NCBI GenBank assembly: GCA_043769295.1 | Contig: JAYVJL010000029.1 | Location: 14,651 to 78,650, forward strand | Reading direction: 5' to 3' | Origin: Aalborgiella sp043769295 | GTDB lineage: Bacteria > Pseudomonadota > Gammaproteobacteria > Burkholderiales > Burkholderiaceae_C | Length of the DNA stretch: 64,000 nucleotides | Shown here: in pieces, positions 34,185 to 43,255 of the stretch | Layout of the letters: each line of letters opens with the position of its first letter | Numbering within the stretch: position 1 is the first letter of the stretch | Made by a program: the position numbers and the translations under genes | The notes under the pieces: generated by a model | What the model was told of the DNA's origin: nothing | Database searches by the model: none | The model's input: the letters and a program-made list of their open reading frames with translations, nothing else

Positions 34185-35144
34185 TCACATTGAAAAATCT
34201 TCACCATGACCATTCATGGCGCGCACAATCAGGTCGCGGCTCAAGCGGTCGCTAAGCAGTTCGGCAAATTTATAGACAAAATTGCGCAGGTAGGCACTTC
34301 GTTTGAACGCGACGCGCGCCACGTTGTGACCAAATAAATAGCCTGCGGGAATAACCGCCAGGTCCTGGTTGGACTCATGGCCCACGTTGTCGCCTTGAAG
34401 CACCGCCATTTCGGCCACGATGCCAATACCCAAACCCGTGCGGACGTAGGTTTTGATCACGTCCGAGTCAATGGCTTCCAGCGCAATACGCGGCTGCAGC
34501 TTTTTAAGGGCAAAAGCCTGGTCGATTTTGGTTCGCCCAGTGAAGGACGGGTGGTAGGTGATGAGCGGTTCTTGCGCCAGGTCTTCCAGGCTGAGGGACT
34601 CGCGCTTGGCCAGCGGATGGTCAACAGGCATCACCAACACATGCTGCCACTCATAGCAGGGCAGGGTGACCAGCTGGTCATAGTGCGCCAGCGATTCGGT
34701 GGCAATACCGATCTCCGCAACCTCATCAATCAACATCTTGGCCACTTGGTCGGGTGAGCCCTGGTGCAAACTGATGTTGACTTTGGGATAAGTTTCACGC
34801 AAGCGCGCAATAGGCTGTGGTAAGACATAGCGTGCCTGGGTGTGCGTTGTTGCGATGGACAAGGTACCGCTGTCTTCAGCACTGAACTGCTCGCCAATGC
34901 GTTTGAGGTTGCCCAGTTCACGCATGATGAGATCAACGCTTTTGATGACGTGCTGGCCGGGTTCGGTGATGCGTTTGAGCCGTTTGCCGTGGCGGGCGAA
35001 AATCTCAACACCCAACTCTTCTTCCAATTCGATGATGGCTTTGGACACACCCGGCTGCGAGGTGTGCAACGCTTTAGCCGCTTCAGTCAGATTGAGATTG
35101 CGCCGAACAGCCTCTTGTACAAATCGGAATTGATGTAGATTCAT
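34185..35144 (-). CDS. cysB: CysB-like LysR-family regulator
   Basis: 319 aa. LysR helix-turn-helix at residues about 1-60 (LNLTEAAKALHTSQPGVSKAIIELEEELGVEIFARHGKR), then a periplasmic-binding-like effector domain with TTHTQARYVLP and LHQGSPDQVAKMLIDEVAEIGIATE, diagnostic of CysB/Cbl. These regulate sulfate assimilation in response to O-acetylserine or APS. CysB versus Cbl cannot be separated by eye. Its neighbours include a methionine aminotransferase and a CbiX/SirB chelatase (sirohaem is needed by sulfite and nitrite reductases). Confidence 0.92.
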   Translation of the reverse strand: MNLHQFRFVQEAVRRNLNLTEAAKALHTSQPGVSKAIIELEEELGVEIFARHGKRLKRITEPGQHVIKSVDLIMRELGNLKRIGEQFSAEDSGTLSIATTHTQARYVLPQPIARLRETYPKVNISLHQGSPDQVAKMLIDEVAEIGIATESLAHYDQLVTLPCYEWQHVLVMPVDHPLAKRESLSLEDLAQEPLITYHPSFTGRTKIDQAFALKKLQPRIALEAIDSDVIKTYVRTGLGIGIVAEMAVLQGDNVGHESNQDLAVIPAGYLFGHNVARVAFKRSAYLRNFVYKFAELLSDRLSRDLIVRAMNGHGEDFSM

Positions 35145-35201
35145 ATTGAATTTCAGCTAAAGAATCAATTCATTATGCCTCAATTGTAATTTTAAGGGGG
35201 T

Positions 35202-35582
35202 TTAAGACGCATCCGTGAGTGCAATGCTTGCCATCAAATCCAAAACAGCTTCATTTTCACCCACGGCTGAGAGCACTTCAAATTTAACTTGAGGGTAGCG
35301 TACCCGCAATGCGTCAACAAGTACAGGCAAGTCTTCACGCGCGTGCCTGCCTACACCTAAAAACATGGGCAAAATCCTTATATTGTTTGCGCCAGCAGCT
35401 ATTAAATCAGCAGCAAGATCGGGCAGGCTGGGCTGTGTGAGCTCCAGGTAAGCACAATCCACAACTTGGTTAGGCGCTGTGTTTCGAATACGCTGTGCCA
35501 CGGCCTGGATCGGCAAATGCCATAAAGCGTCGCGGGAGCCGTGTCCAAAAAGAACGATGGCGGTGGTGGGTAGTTGGGTCAC
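35202..35582 (-). CDS. cbiX: CbiX/SirB-type sirohydrochlorin chelatase
   Basis: 126 aa, single-domain CbiX small-type chelatase. IVLFGHGSRD carries the metal-binding His, followed by YLELTQPSLPDL and RILPMFLGVGRHAREDLPVLVDAL with the second His. Inserts Co or Fe into sirohydrochlorin; with the nirB sirohaem reductase in this window, sirohaem synthesis is plausible. Cobalamin versus sirohaem use is not decided by sequence. It lies 58 nt downstream of cysB in the minus direction's upstream order (cysB is the following gene). Confidence 0.88.
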   Translation of the reverse strand: MTQLPTTAIVLFGHGSRDALWHLPIQAVAQRIRNTAPNQVVDCAYLELTQPSLPDLAADLIAAGANNIRILPMFLGVGRHAREDLPVLVDALRVRYPQVKFEVLSAVGENEAVLDLMASIALTDAS

Positions 35583-35640
35583 GATATAAAGGAAGCAAGA
35601 AGAAAGTAAATGTGAACGTGAAAGGCTTGAGGACGCAAAG

Positions 35641-36789
35641 CTAGCGACGGAAAATCAGCAAGCTGAAGGCGCCCAAGGACAACAAAGAATAGACCAAACT
35701 GGGCGCTGCCGCTGTGAGCAAAGGGCTCCAGGTCAGCAAGTTTCCAAAATAATCAAATATATTGTTGAGCACGAAGAAACTGATGCCGATCAGCACGCCA
35801 CCAAAAACATAGGCGGTAATGCCACCTGCGCGAAAGTGCAGGTAAGCAAACGGCAGTGCCAGCACCAACATCACCAGGCAGCTCAGGGGATAAAACACTT
35901 TTTTCCAAAATTGAATTTCATACAGCTGCGTAATTTGTGCATTTGCGTTCAGATGGCGGATGTATTGAAACAGGTCGATCGTGCCCATGCGGTCAGGTTT
36001 GAGCAGCGCGACAGACACCATTTCGGCGTTGATTTCCGTCGGCCACAGTAAGGTTTCAAACGTTGTATGCTTGATTTTAGGCTGACGTGTGCCCGCATCG
36101 GCTGATTTTCCCACCGCTTCGCCGTGAGTCGCGTAGTCGCGTCGTTGCACATCGACCAGATTCCAGCTGGCATCTTTCTGGAAAAAGCCTTGCTTGGCCG
36201 TCGTCATGGAGACGATGGCACCCGTTGTGTCAAATTCAAAAAGCCGCACGCCCACCATTTGCGCATCCGATGACATGGCCGAAATATTCACCGCATACGA
36301 ACGGTTGCCTTGTTTTTCTTTCAACCAGGCACCCGTTTGACCGATCGAAATCTGCCCAAGATAACGTGCCTTGAGCAATTGAGCCGTGCGGTCCGCCAGT
36401 GGCGACACGTAATCGCCGATGACAAACGTGAAGGCGACAAAGATCGTGCCCAGTCCAAGCAGCATTTTCAGTGCCAGGCCGGGGCCCAGCCCGCTGGTGC
36501 GCAAAATCGTGAACTCCGAGCTTTGGGCAAACCGGGCCATCACAAACACGCTGCCAATTAAAACTGTAATCGGCAGCAGCTCATACAAATGGTTGGGCGT
36601 CAGCAGAAGGACATACAACAGGGCGTGCTGCACCTGGTAAGTGCCCAGGCTGGAACCGCCAAAGGACTTGCCGACCTGTGCCAACTCGTCAATAAAGTCG
36701 AAAAAGAAAAACAAAGTCAAAAAACCAAGGGCGACAAAGGCCACTGCCTGAATGATTTCTTTGTAGATGAGCTGGCGTATCGTCTTCAT
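35641..36789 (-). CDS. lptG: LPS export permease LptG
   Basis: 382 aa from ATG 36789. YjgP/YjgQ family with an N-terminal helix (QAVAFVALGFLTLFFFFDFIDEL), two further helices, a periplasmic beta-jellyroll (about 130-270) and three C-terminal helices. With LptF and LptB it extracts LPS from the inner membrane. ATGA overlap with lptF. A longer frame reaches 36879, but it lies within lptF and has no family match. Confidence 0.95.
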   Translation of the reverse strand: MKTIRQLIYKEIIQAVAFVALGFLTLFFFFDFIDELAQVGKSFGGSSLGTYQVQHALLYVLLLTPNHLYELLPITVLIGSVFVMARFAQSSEFTILRTSGLGPGLALKMLLGLGTIFVAFTFVIGDYVSPLADRTAQLLKARYLGQISIGQTGAWLKEKQGNRSYAVNISAMSSDAQMVGVRLFEFDTTGAIVSMTTAKQGFFQKDASWNLVDVQRRDYATHGEAVGKSADAGTRQPKIKHTTFETLLWPTEINAEMVSVALLKPDRMGTIDLFQYIRHLNANAQITQLYEIQFWKKVFYPLSCLVMLVLALPFAYLHFRAGGITAYVFGGVLIGISFFVLNNIFDYFGNLLTWSPLLTAAAPSLVYSLLSLGAFSLLIFRR

Positions 36790-37919
36790 GCCGACGCCCT
36801 TGTGATCGCAGTACGGTGTTGCCGTCGTGAGCGAAACCAGGCCACAAAAGACCAATTGTTGTGCCGTTTGGCCAGCCACAGTACACCCAACAGAAAGGCC
36901 CCGCCGTGCAATACCAGCAACAAACCGATGAAGGAGTAATTGCCAGAGGCAATCCAGCTTTGGCTGAGGTTGATCATGTTGTAGTAGAACGCAAACGCCA
37001 GCAAGGCAAAGACAAAGCTGCCGTTACGGCTCGAACGGGCATTGCCGCTGGAGATGGCAATGCCCAAAATAACAAAGTTGAAAGCCGCAAACGCCAAGCC
37101 CAGACGCCAAGCCAGTTCACCCAGGTTGTTGGAGGTCGGTGTGGTCAACAAATCCAGGCTGGTTTTGCCTTTGGAGGGGCCACCTTCAAACGGGTTAATT
37201 TTGGACGACTGGATCAAGTTGCCATATTCTTCAAACTCGCTGATCTTGGTCTGCCCGCTTTGGATGTCCGTCTCAACGCGCTGGCCTGAATTGAGCAGCA
37301 AAAACTGTTTGCCGTCGCGGCTTTCAACACGGCCAGAGTGTGCTGTGGTGACCGATTCTTTGCCGCCAGACACCGCAGAGATGAAAATATTGTTGCGCCC
37401 CAGCCCTTTGCCTTTGGCGTCCACCGCTTCTTTGTCGATGAAAAACACCCGGTTGCCGTTGGCAGATTCTTGAAAAGTACCCGGTGCAATGCGGTCTAAA
37501 TCGCCGCGCTGTTCAAACTGGGTGCGCATGTTTTGTGTTTGCTCGTTCGACCACGGCCAGACAAACAGTGCCAGCAGGGCGATCACCAGGCAAACCGGCC
37601 AGGCAAAGCTGAAGAGCGGGCTTAACAGTCCAGACAAGCCACGACCGCTCGCAAACCAGATGACCATTTCACTGTCGCGGTACATGCGCGACAGTGTGGC
37701 TACGATGGCGATGAACAGGCATAACGTCAAAATCGTGGGCAGATGCCCTAAAACGAAGTAGCCCATGATCAGCAGCACGTCGGCGGGGTTCACGCGGCCC
37801 CGATTCGCCAGAAACAGCACGCGGATCAGCATCATGGTCATCACCACGGTGATCAAAACCACCAGGGTTGCACCAAAAGTTCGGCTTAATTCTTTTTTAA
37901 TCGAAGAATGAAATAACAT
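36786..37919 (-). CDS. lptF: LPS export permease LptF
   Basis: 377 aa from ATG 37919 (MLFHSSIKKELSRTF). Typical LptF: helix 1 ATLVVLITVVMTMMLIRVLF, GRVNPADVLLIMGYFVLGHLPTILTL, EMVIWFASGRGL, then the periplasmic domain and C-terminal helices. First gene of the lptF-lptG operon, divergent from pepA with 86 nt between starts, the standard arrangement across Proteobacteria. Confidence 0.95.
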   Translation of the reverse strand: MLFHSSIKKELSRTFGATLVVLITVVMTMMLIRVLFLANRGRVNPADVLLIMGYFVLGHLPTILTLCLFIAIVATLSRMYRDSEMVIWFASGRGLSGLLSPLFSFAWPVCLVIALLALFVWPWSNEQTQNMRTQFEQRGDLDRIAPGTFQESANGNRVFFIDKEAVDAKGKGLGRNNIFISAVSGGKESVTTAHSGRVESRDGKQFLLLNSGQRVETDIQSGQTKISEFEEYGNLIQSSKINPFEGGPSKGKTSLDLLTTPTSNNLGELAWRLGLAFAAFNFVILGIAISSGNARSSRNGSFVFALLAFAFYYNMINLSQSWIASGNYSFIGLLLVLHGGAFLLGVLWLAKRHNNWSFVAWFRSRRQHRTAITRASA

Positions 37920-38005
37920 TAGCGTTATTGTACGGATATACACACAGACAGACGGCCACCCCAAAGTGGGTCAAAATACCAGCAACCACCCCTGAACGGA
38001 CCCCA

Positions 38006-39544
38006 ATGATGGAACTGAAACTGATTTCTCAAGATTTAACACAAACCAGCAAAACGGCTTGTGACGCCTTGATTGTGCTGATTCCTGAATCTTTCGGTGC
38101 AGATAGGGTAAAAAAAGTAGCAAATTTGTCTAGTGTGATCTCCCAAGCGCTGAAAGAAGGTGATTTTGAGGCAAAAACCGGTAAATTACTGCATATTTAC
38201 CGCTCAGGTCATGCTCTTGCCACGCGCACCGTGCTGGTGGGCGCAGGTGATGGTTCGGTCAAAAGCATCAAAACAGCGGTGACGGCGGCGGTAGCGGCAC
38301 TCAAACCCAGCCCTGCGAAGAAGCTGGTCATTTGTCTGAGCGAATTGGTGGCGGTCAGCGCCGAGGGCGTCAAAGCGAGCTTGCTTTGCGCAGCCGATGC
38401 CAGCTATGTCTATACCAGTACCAAAACCAAAATCGAGCCCCGCAAGCTGACCGAGATCACCGTGGCGGTCGCCAAAGAGGCTTTATCAGCTGCAGAATTA
38501 ATAGCAGCTCAGGCATATATTACGCCGGCTATTGCCGGAATTGAGTTCGCAAAAGAGTGGGGCAACCGCCCCGCCAACCATGCCACACCTGACCTTTTGG
38601 GTAAAGCGGCCAAGAGCTTGTCTAAGTACAAAAACATCAGCGTGGATGTGCTGGGACTCAAAGAAGTGGCCAAGCTGGGCATGGGTTCGTTCATGTCGGT
38701 GGCGCAAGGCTCAGACCAGCCGCTGCGCTTCATCGTTTTGAAATACAACGGCGCAGCCAAAACGGTTGCGCCTACCGTACTAGTCGGCAAAGGCATCACC
38801 TTTGACACAGGCGGCATTTCGCTCAAACCCGCGCCTGAGATGGACGAAATGAAGTTTGACATGTGCGGCGCTGCCAGCGTGTTGGGCACGTTTCGTGCTT
38901 TGGCGGGTTTGCAGCCAGCCATCAACGTGGTCGGTTTGATTCCTGCCTGCGAAAACATGCCCAGCGGTAAAGCCGTGAAACCGGGCGACGTGGTGACCAG
39001 CATGAGTGGCCAAACCATTGAAAACCTGAACACCGACGCCGAAGGTCGCCTCGTGCTGTGCGACGCGCTGACCTACGCAGAGCGCTTCAAACCCGCCGCC
39101 GTCATCGACATCGCCACCTTGACGGGTGCTTGCGTCATTGCTTTAGGCGCGGTTCGCAGCGGTTTGTTCAGTGCGAACGACGATTTGGCCAATGCCCTGC
39201 TCAAAGCCGGCGAATCCAGTGGCGACCCCTGCTGGCGCATGCCCTTGGACGACGAATATGGCGAAGGCTTGAAGTCCAACTTTGCCGACATGGCCAACGT
39301 GGCAGGTCGTGCGGCTGGCTCGGTCACCGCAGCCAAATTTTTGCAGCGCTTTACCGCGAAATACCCGTGGGCGCATTTGGACATTGCAGGCACAGCCTGG
39401 AAGAGCGGGGCGGTAAAAGGCTCTACCGGCCGCCCGGTGACCCTGTTGTTGAATTATTTGCTTAATTCAGTGCAAACTTCGGCTGTAGCCGGCGTAAATG
39501 TTGCCAAGACTGCTACTAAAAAAATAGCAAAAAAGACAGCTTGA
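38006..39544 (+). CDS. pepA: Leucyl aminopeptidase (M17) with repeat-derived segments
   Basis: 512 aa from the ATGATG at 38006. C-terminal catalytic domain: VGKGITFDTGGISLKP (first Zn ligands), GAASVLGTFRAL, and the M17 signature NTDAEGRL at about residues 342-349. Two interspersed repeat copies are read in frame: one just before the conserved GNRPANHATP (encoding ELIAAQAYITPAIAGIE) and one at the extreme C-terminus (encoding AVAGVNVAKTATKKIAKK), giving a basic tail absent from most PepA. The peptidase should remain active, as the catalytic block is intact. Followed by holC, the conserved pair. Confidence 0.94.
   Translation: MMELKLISQDLTQTSKTACDALIVLIPESFGADRVKKVANLSSVISQALKEGDFEAKTGKLLHIYRSGHALATRTVLVGAGDGSVKSIKTAVTAAVAALKPSPAKKLVICLSELVAVSAEGVKASLLCAADASYVYTSTKTKIEPRKLTEITVAVAKEALSAAELIAAQAYITPAIAGIEFAKEWGNRPANHATPDLLGKAAKSLSKYKNISVDVLGLKEVAKLGMGSFMSVAQGSDQPLRFIVLKYNGAAKTVAPTVLVGKGITFDTGGISLKPAPEMDEMKFDMCGAASVLGTFRALAGLQPAINVVGLIPACENMPSGKAVKPGDVVTSMSGQTIENLNTDAEGRLVLCDALTYAERFKPAAVIDIATLTGACVIALGAVRSGLFSANDDLANALLKAGESSGDPCWRMPLDDEYGEGLKSNFADMANVAGRAAGSVTAAKFLQRFTAKYPWAHLDIAGTAWKSGAVKGSTGRPVTLLLNYLLNSVQTSAVAGVNVAKTATKKIAKKTA
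38489..38530 (+). repeat. Interspersed repeat, internal pepA copy
   Basis: Diverged copy: AGCTGCAGAATTAATAGC arm and ATTACGCCGGCTATTG tail, in frame in pepA. Confidence 0.6.
39484..39529 (-). repeat. Interspersed repeat, pepA C-terminal copy
   Basis: TGTAGCCGGCGTAAATGTTG tail, then GCTACTAAAAAAATAGC arm, in frame to the pepA stop region. Confidence 0.75.
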
Positions 39545-39585
39545 TGTATTTGTATGCATGTGTTTTTGTGGAATCCAGGCATTGA

Positions 39586-40029
39586 ATGACTGAAATCACC
39601 TTTTACGTCAACGCCGCCGACAAGCTGGACTACGCCTGCCGTTTGCTGCGCGCCACGCAGAAAAAGGCGGCCAAGGTCTTGGTTTGCGGCTCGCCAGACG
39701 TGCTCAAACAGCTCAGCAGCCAGCTGTGGGCGCTGGCATCAGCCGAGTTTTTGCCGCATTGTTTTGCGGATGCGGAACCGACTGTGTTAGCCCTGTCACC
39801 GGTGGTGCTGGTTTCTGACCTTTCGGATACGCGCCTGGAGCATGATGTTTTACTCCATCTTGGTGCGGGTTTGCCAGTCGGTTTTGAGCGTTTTGCGCGT
39901 TTGATTGAGGTGGTCAGCCGAGCCGATACGGACGTGCTGCCCGCACGGCAGCGCTGGACGCATTACAAAAAACGGGGCTACGCCATGACGCGATATGACA
40001 CCGTGAGCAAGGAAACAAGCGCACATTAA
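39586..40029 (+). CDS. holC: DNA polymerase III subunit chi
   Basis: 147 aa. N-terminal ITFYVNAADKLDYACRLLRATQKKAAKVLVCG and the C-terminal RWTHYKKRGYAMTRYD match HolC, which links the clamp loader to SSB. Follows pepA by 41 nt, as usual. Confidence 0.93.
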   Translation: MTEITFYVNAADKLDYACRLLRATQKKAAKVLVCGSPDVLKQLSSQLWALASAEFLPHCFADAEPTVLALSPVVLVSDLSDTRLEHDVLLHLGAGLPVGFERFARLIEVVSRADTDVLPARQRWTHYKKRGYAMTRYDTVSKETSAH

Positions 40030-40110
40030 GCTTAATTTGGGTCTAATCAGGGCATGGCAGAGGCATTTGGGCGCTGTTGTTCTCTGTGATGAGTTACGGT
40101 GCATCAAATA

Positions 40111-40125
40111 TGTTGCAACGCAACA
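40111..40125. repeat. Inverted repeat TGTTGC-AAC-GCAACA upstream of nitrate transporter
   Basis: Perfect 6-bp arms immediately upstream (4 bp) of the sigma-54 promoter match. It could be a protein binding site; not a clear NtrC box. Confidence 0.4.
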
Positions 40126-40129
40126 TAAA

Positions 40130-40146
40130 TTGGCATGTTAATTGCT
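40130..40146 (+). promoter_or_regulatory. Sigma-54 (-24/-12) promoter of the nitrate transporter
   Basis: TTGGCATGTTAATTGCT matches the YTGGCACGrNNNTTGCW consensus at all invariant positions: GG at -24 and GC at -12 with correct spacing. Only C7 and the purine at position 9 differ. It ends 40 nt before the nasA ATG. Confidence 0.75.
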
Positions 40147-40186
40147 GCATTGATGCTGTCATTCACCACAGCAAAAGAGATGCACC

Positions 40187-41446
40187 ATGTCGAGATCCCC
40201 TTCCAGTTCCAACAGCAGAAGTGTCACTCCATCCAACAGCGGTTTTGGCGCTTTTTTAAAAAGCGGCCATTCACCCACTTTGTTTGCGGCCTTCTTTTAT
40301 TTTGCTTTTTCATGCTGCATTTGGGTGCTCAACGGGGCGATGGCACCGTTTATCTCTGAAACTTTCAACCTTAGTCCTGCGCAAAAAGGCTTGATGCTGT
40401 CCGTGCCCATCATCGCGGGTGCCTTGATGCGCTTCCCACTGGGCATTTTGTCGCAGTACATTGGCCGCAAAAACGCCACGCTGGTTGAGATGGCCTTGAT
40501 TGCTGTCGCCATGCTTTTTGGCTTCTTCTTTGTCAAAAGCTTCAACGACTTGCTCGCTATGGGGGTGCTTTTAGGTATCGCCGGGGCTAGTTTTGGTGTG
40601 GCCCTGAGCTTGGGTTCAGGTTCTTTCCCGCCTAAACACAAAGGTTTGGCGATGGGTTTGGTCGGTGCGGGTAACGTCGGCACTGCGGTGTCTGTGCTGA
40701 TTGCGCCGCCTTTGGCGCAGGCTTTTGGCTGGACCACGGTTTACGGCATCGCCGCCGTGGCTATTTTGATACCCATGATCGTGATGATCATATTTGCCCA
40801 AGAACCCTCCGATATAGACAAGCACGCCTCCTTCAAAGACCACATCGCCTGTTTGTTTGAGAAAGATGGCTGGGCCTTTAGCCTGATTTACGCCGTGACA
40901 TTTGGCGGATTCATCGGCTTGGCGACCTTTTTGCCCACCTATTACTACGACCAATTCGCGGTGAGCAAGGTGCAAGCGGGCCAGCTCACCATGCTGGCCG
41001 CCTTCATGGGGGCTGCCTTGCGGGTCGTGGGTGGCTGGATTTCTGACCGCGTGGGCGGCGTCAATACGCTCACCTATGTGCTCATCACCATCGCGGCCAC
41101 GCTGGTGTTGGCAGGTATGTCAGGTGGTTCGCTGGCCATGACCACCTTGCTGATTATTTTGTGTTTTGCGGCTTTGGGCGCAGGCAATGGCGCTTTGTTT
41201 CAGCTGGTGCCGCTTCGCTGGCCTTTGTCCACCGCGGTGGCAGGTTCCATGATTGGCGAAATCGGTGCACTCGGTGGTGGTTTGGTGCCCAGCGCCATGG
41301 GTTTGTCCAAACAATATACCGGCACGTACATGTGGGGCTTCATCCTTTTCGCAGCTCTAGCCATCGCCATGCTGGGTATGCTGCGCATGATGCAACTGCG
41401 CTGGACGCGGACCTGGGCGGAGAAGGGTGGGAGAGCACGGGGGTGA
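40187..41446 (+). CDS. nasA: MFS nitrate/nitrite transporter (NarK/NasA type)
   Basis: 419 aa with about 12 membrane helices. NNP-family features include the FPLGILSQYIGRKNATL loop, GIAGASFGVALSLGSGSFPPKHKGLAMGLVGAGNVGTAVS (first nitrate signature) and FAALGAGNGALFQLVP (second signature). Imports nitrate for assimilation by the nirBD-nasC enzymes encoded 12 kb downstream. The sigma-54 promoter upstream suggests nitrogen control. In related bacteria this gene usually sits directly beside the kinase/nirB cluster. Confidence 0.92.
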   Translation: MSRSPSSSNSRSVTPSNSGFGAFLKSGHSPTLFAAFFYFAFSCCIWVLNGAMAPFISETFNLSPAQKGLMLSVPIIAGALMRFPLGILSQYIGRKNATLVEMALIAVAMLFGFFFVKSFNDLLAMGVLLGIAGASFGVALSLGSGSFPPKHKGLAMGLVGAGNVGTAVSVLIAPPLAQAFGWTTVYGIAAVAILIPMIVMIIFAQEPSDIDKHASFKDHIACLFEKDGWAFSLIYAVTFGGFIGLATFLPTYYYDQFAVSKVQAGQLTMLAAFMGAALRVVGGWISDRVGGVNTLTYVLITIAATLVLAGMSGGSLAMTTLLIILCFAALGAGNGALFQLVPLRWPLSTAVAGSMIGEIGALGGGLVPSAMGLSKQYTGTYMWGFILFAALAIAMLGMLRMMQLRWTRTWAEKGGRARG

Positions 41447-41457
41447 TTAAAGCACAT

Positions 41458-42750
41458 TCAAAGCTGCGAGCGCAGCAATGCCGAAAACCTCTCGCTGATT
41501 TTTTCAGTGAGAGGCCGGTCTTGCCACTGTGCATAACTGATGGGTCGCGCCAGCGCCAAGTCAGCCTCAAATATCACCCGCTGCTGTTTCGCAAAGTCGC
41601 CATCCATGATGTTGAGGGTGGCTTCGTCATTCAGGCGGAACGAGCGGTTGTCAAAATTGGTGGAACCCACTGACACCAGCAGGTCGTCCACAATCATCAC
41701 CTTGCTGTGGTACATGGTCGGCCGGTATTCGGCGATGACGGCTCCAGCAGCCAGCAGTGGCCCCCAAGTGGCGCGCGATGCGCTGCGCACCGTCTCGCTG
41801 TCAATGTGTTCGCCGGGCACCACAATGCGCAGCTTGACGCCGCGTGCCATCGCCTCCACCAGCGCGCGCACCGACAGTTCATCTGGCACAAAATAAGCCG
41901 CCGATAAATCGATGGAGCGCGATGCTGCCGTGATGGCCATCAGGTACAGCAGCTGCATGCCCTCGCTGCCACCGCTGGGGGAGCTGCTGAACATCTGCGC
42001 GACCGCATTGCCTGCAGGTGCGAGCACAGGAAAATAGTCGGTGCCGTGCGGCACGTCACCCGTTACCTTGATCCAGTTGTCCAGAAATACCGCCTGCATC
42101 TGCGCCACGACCGGCCCTTCCACCTTGAAATGGGTGTCCCGCCAATGGCCTGGGTCCTGCGCACGGCCCGTCCACTGCGGCGCAATGCCCACGCCGCCGG
42201 TGAAGGCTACGCGCCCATCCACCACCAGCAGCTTGCGGTGCGTGCGGTTGTTCAGGCGGCCCAGGTTGGACCAGTGCGGTGGGTGAAACTTGCGTATCTG
42301 CACACCGGATGCCTTCAATTCATCGACAAAGTTTTCATCCACCTTGGCGCTGCCCACCCAGTCCAGCAGCACATGCACCTTGACGCCCTGGCGCGCCCGC
42401 TCGGCGAGCGCAGCCGCAAATTCGCGCCCGATATCGCCCGACCAGTAGATGTAGGTCTCAAACGTGATGGATTTCTGCGCACCGCGGATGGCGGCCAGCA
42501 TGGGCGGGAATATCTGGTCGCCATTGAGCAGCACTTGGTGCCGGTTGCCACCAATGAAAGGCGGCCCCAGCAGCACGCCCAGCTCATGCATGAAGCGAGG
42601 GTCTTCCAGCGAATAGAGACGCTCAACTCGCTGCTGGATTTTCTTCTCGCCCCCCATGAAATTGACGACCAGTAACACACCGGCAAGGGTGATGACTACC
42701 GCTGCTGCAGTCAGCAAAAAGGGGTGGCTGTGTTTGAAGAGACCTGGCAT
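41458..42750 (-). CDS. Cardiolipin synthase-like phospholipase D protein
   Basis: 430 aa. N-terminal membrane anchor (LLTAAAVVITLAGVLLVVNF) and two HKD motifs: THRKLLVVDGRVAFTGG (about residue 170) and YHSKVMIVDDLLVSVGSTNFDNRS (about 355). Transfers phosphatidyl groups to make cardiolipin, as in ClsA/ClsB. Convergent with the nitrate transporter, 11 nt between stops. It may belong to the ancestral locus or to the inserted island; base composition is like the chromosome. Confidence 0.9.
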   Translation of the reverse strand: MPGLFKHSHPFLLTAAAVVITLAGVLLVVNFMGGEKKIQQRVERLYSLEDPRFMHELGVLLGPPFIGGNRHQVLLNGDQIFPPMLAAIRGAQKSITFETYIYWSGDIGREFAAALAERARQGVKVHVLLDWVGSAKVDENFVDELKASGVQIRKFHPPHWSNLGRLNNRTHRKLLVVDGRVAFTGGVGIAPQWTGRAQDPGHWRDTHFKVEGPVVAQMQAVFLDNWIKVTGDVPHGTDYFPVLAPAGNAVAQMFSSSPSGGSEGMQLLYLMAITAASRSIDLSAAYFVPDELSVRALVEAMARGVKLRIVVPGEHIDSETVRSASRATWGPLLAAGAVIAEYRPTMYHSKVMIVDDLLVSVGSTNFDNRSFRLNDEATLNIMDGDFAKQQRVIFEADLALARPISYAQWQDRPLTEKISERFSALLRSQL

Positions 42751-42809
42751 TTTTCTGTTTGCGTGATCGCGTTGCCTTTTAGAATGGGTCTGCGTATATC
42801 AAAGTTAGA

Positions 42810-42828
42810 GTGTGGCATTGCGCCACAC
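42810..42828. repeat. Hairpin GTGTGGC / GCCACAC in the intergenic region
   Basis: 7-bp perfect stem, 5-nt loop, no T-run. It sits 60 nt upstream of the cardiolipin-synthase start. The rest of the gap to the DUF433 gene (42829-43036) shows no gene. Confidence 0.5.
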
Positions 42829-43036
42829 GTTTGGCGTTCCGTTCTAGCATCACTTTATGTAGGCGTTTTCTGACGCAGGAAATGCATGTTTTGCCACAGG
42901 GTGAGTGGTGTCGAGGTATGTCGTGATCCAGCCCTATCTTTCAAACTACCGTTGGGTCGCGCATCTTGCACTAAAACAGCGTGATATCGCGTAAAATTTA
43001 CACCTGAACCAGCAGGTCACACAAGGAGTGCGCAAT

Positions 43037-43255
43037 ATGAATAGGATTACCTTAGAGCCTGGAAAGCGTGGCGGCAAACCTTGTATTCGGGGCTTGCGCA
43101 TCACGGTTTATGACATTTTGGCGATGCTCTCAACGGGCATGCCACAAGCTGAGATTTTGGAAGATTTTCCTGAGCTAGAAGCGGCCGATATCTTGGCTTC
43201 GTTGGCTTTTGCAGCTGACAGAGAGCGCCATTTCTCCGCTTTGATTGCGGCATGA
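43037..43255 (+). CDS. DUF433 antitoxin
   Basis: 72 aa. NRITLEPGKRGGKPCIRGLRITVYDILAMLSTGMPQAEILEDFPELEAADILASLAFAADRE is the complete DUF433 (VapB-like HTH) module. AAGGAG lies 8 nt upstream of the ATG. It pairs with the DUF5615 gene through an ATGA overlap and is expected to neutralise it and repress the operon. Confidence 0.92.
   Translation: MNRITLEPGKRGGKPCIRGLRITVYDILAMLSTGMPQAEILEDFPELEAADILASLAFAADRERHFSALIAA

Noticed and set aside
35393..35412. AGCAGCTATTAAATCAGCAG in the CbiX gene as a repeat arm
   Set aside because: No tail and weak symmetry; likely ordinary coding sequence.
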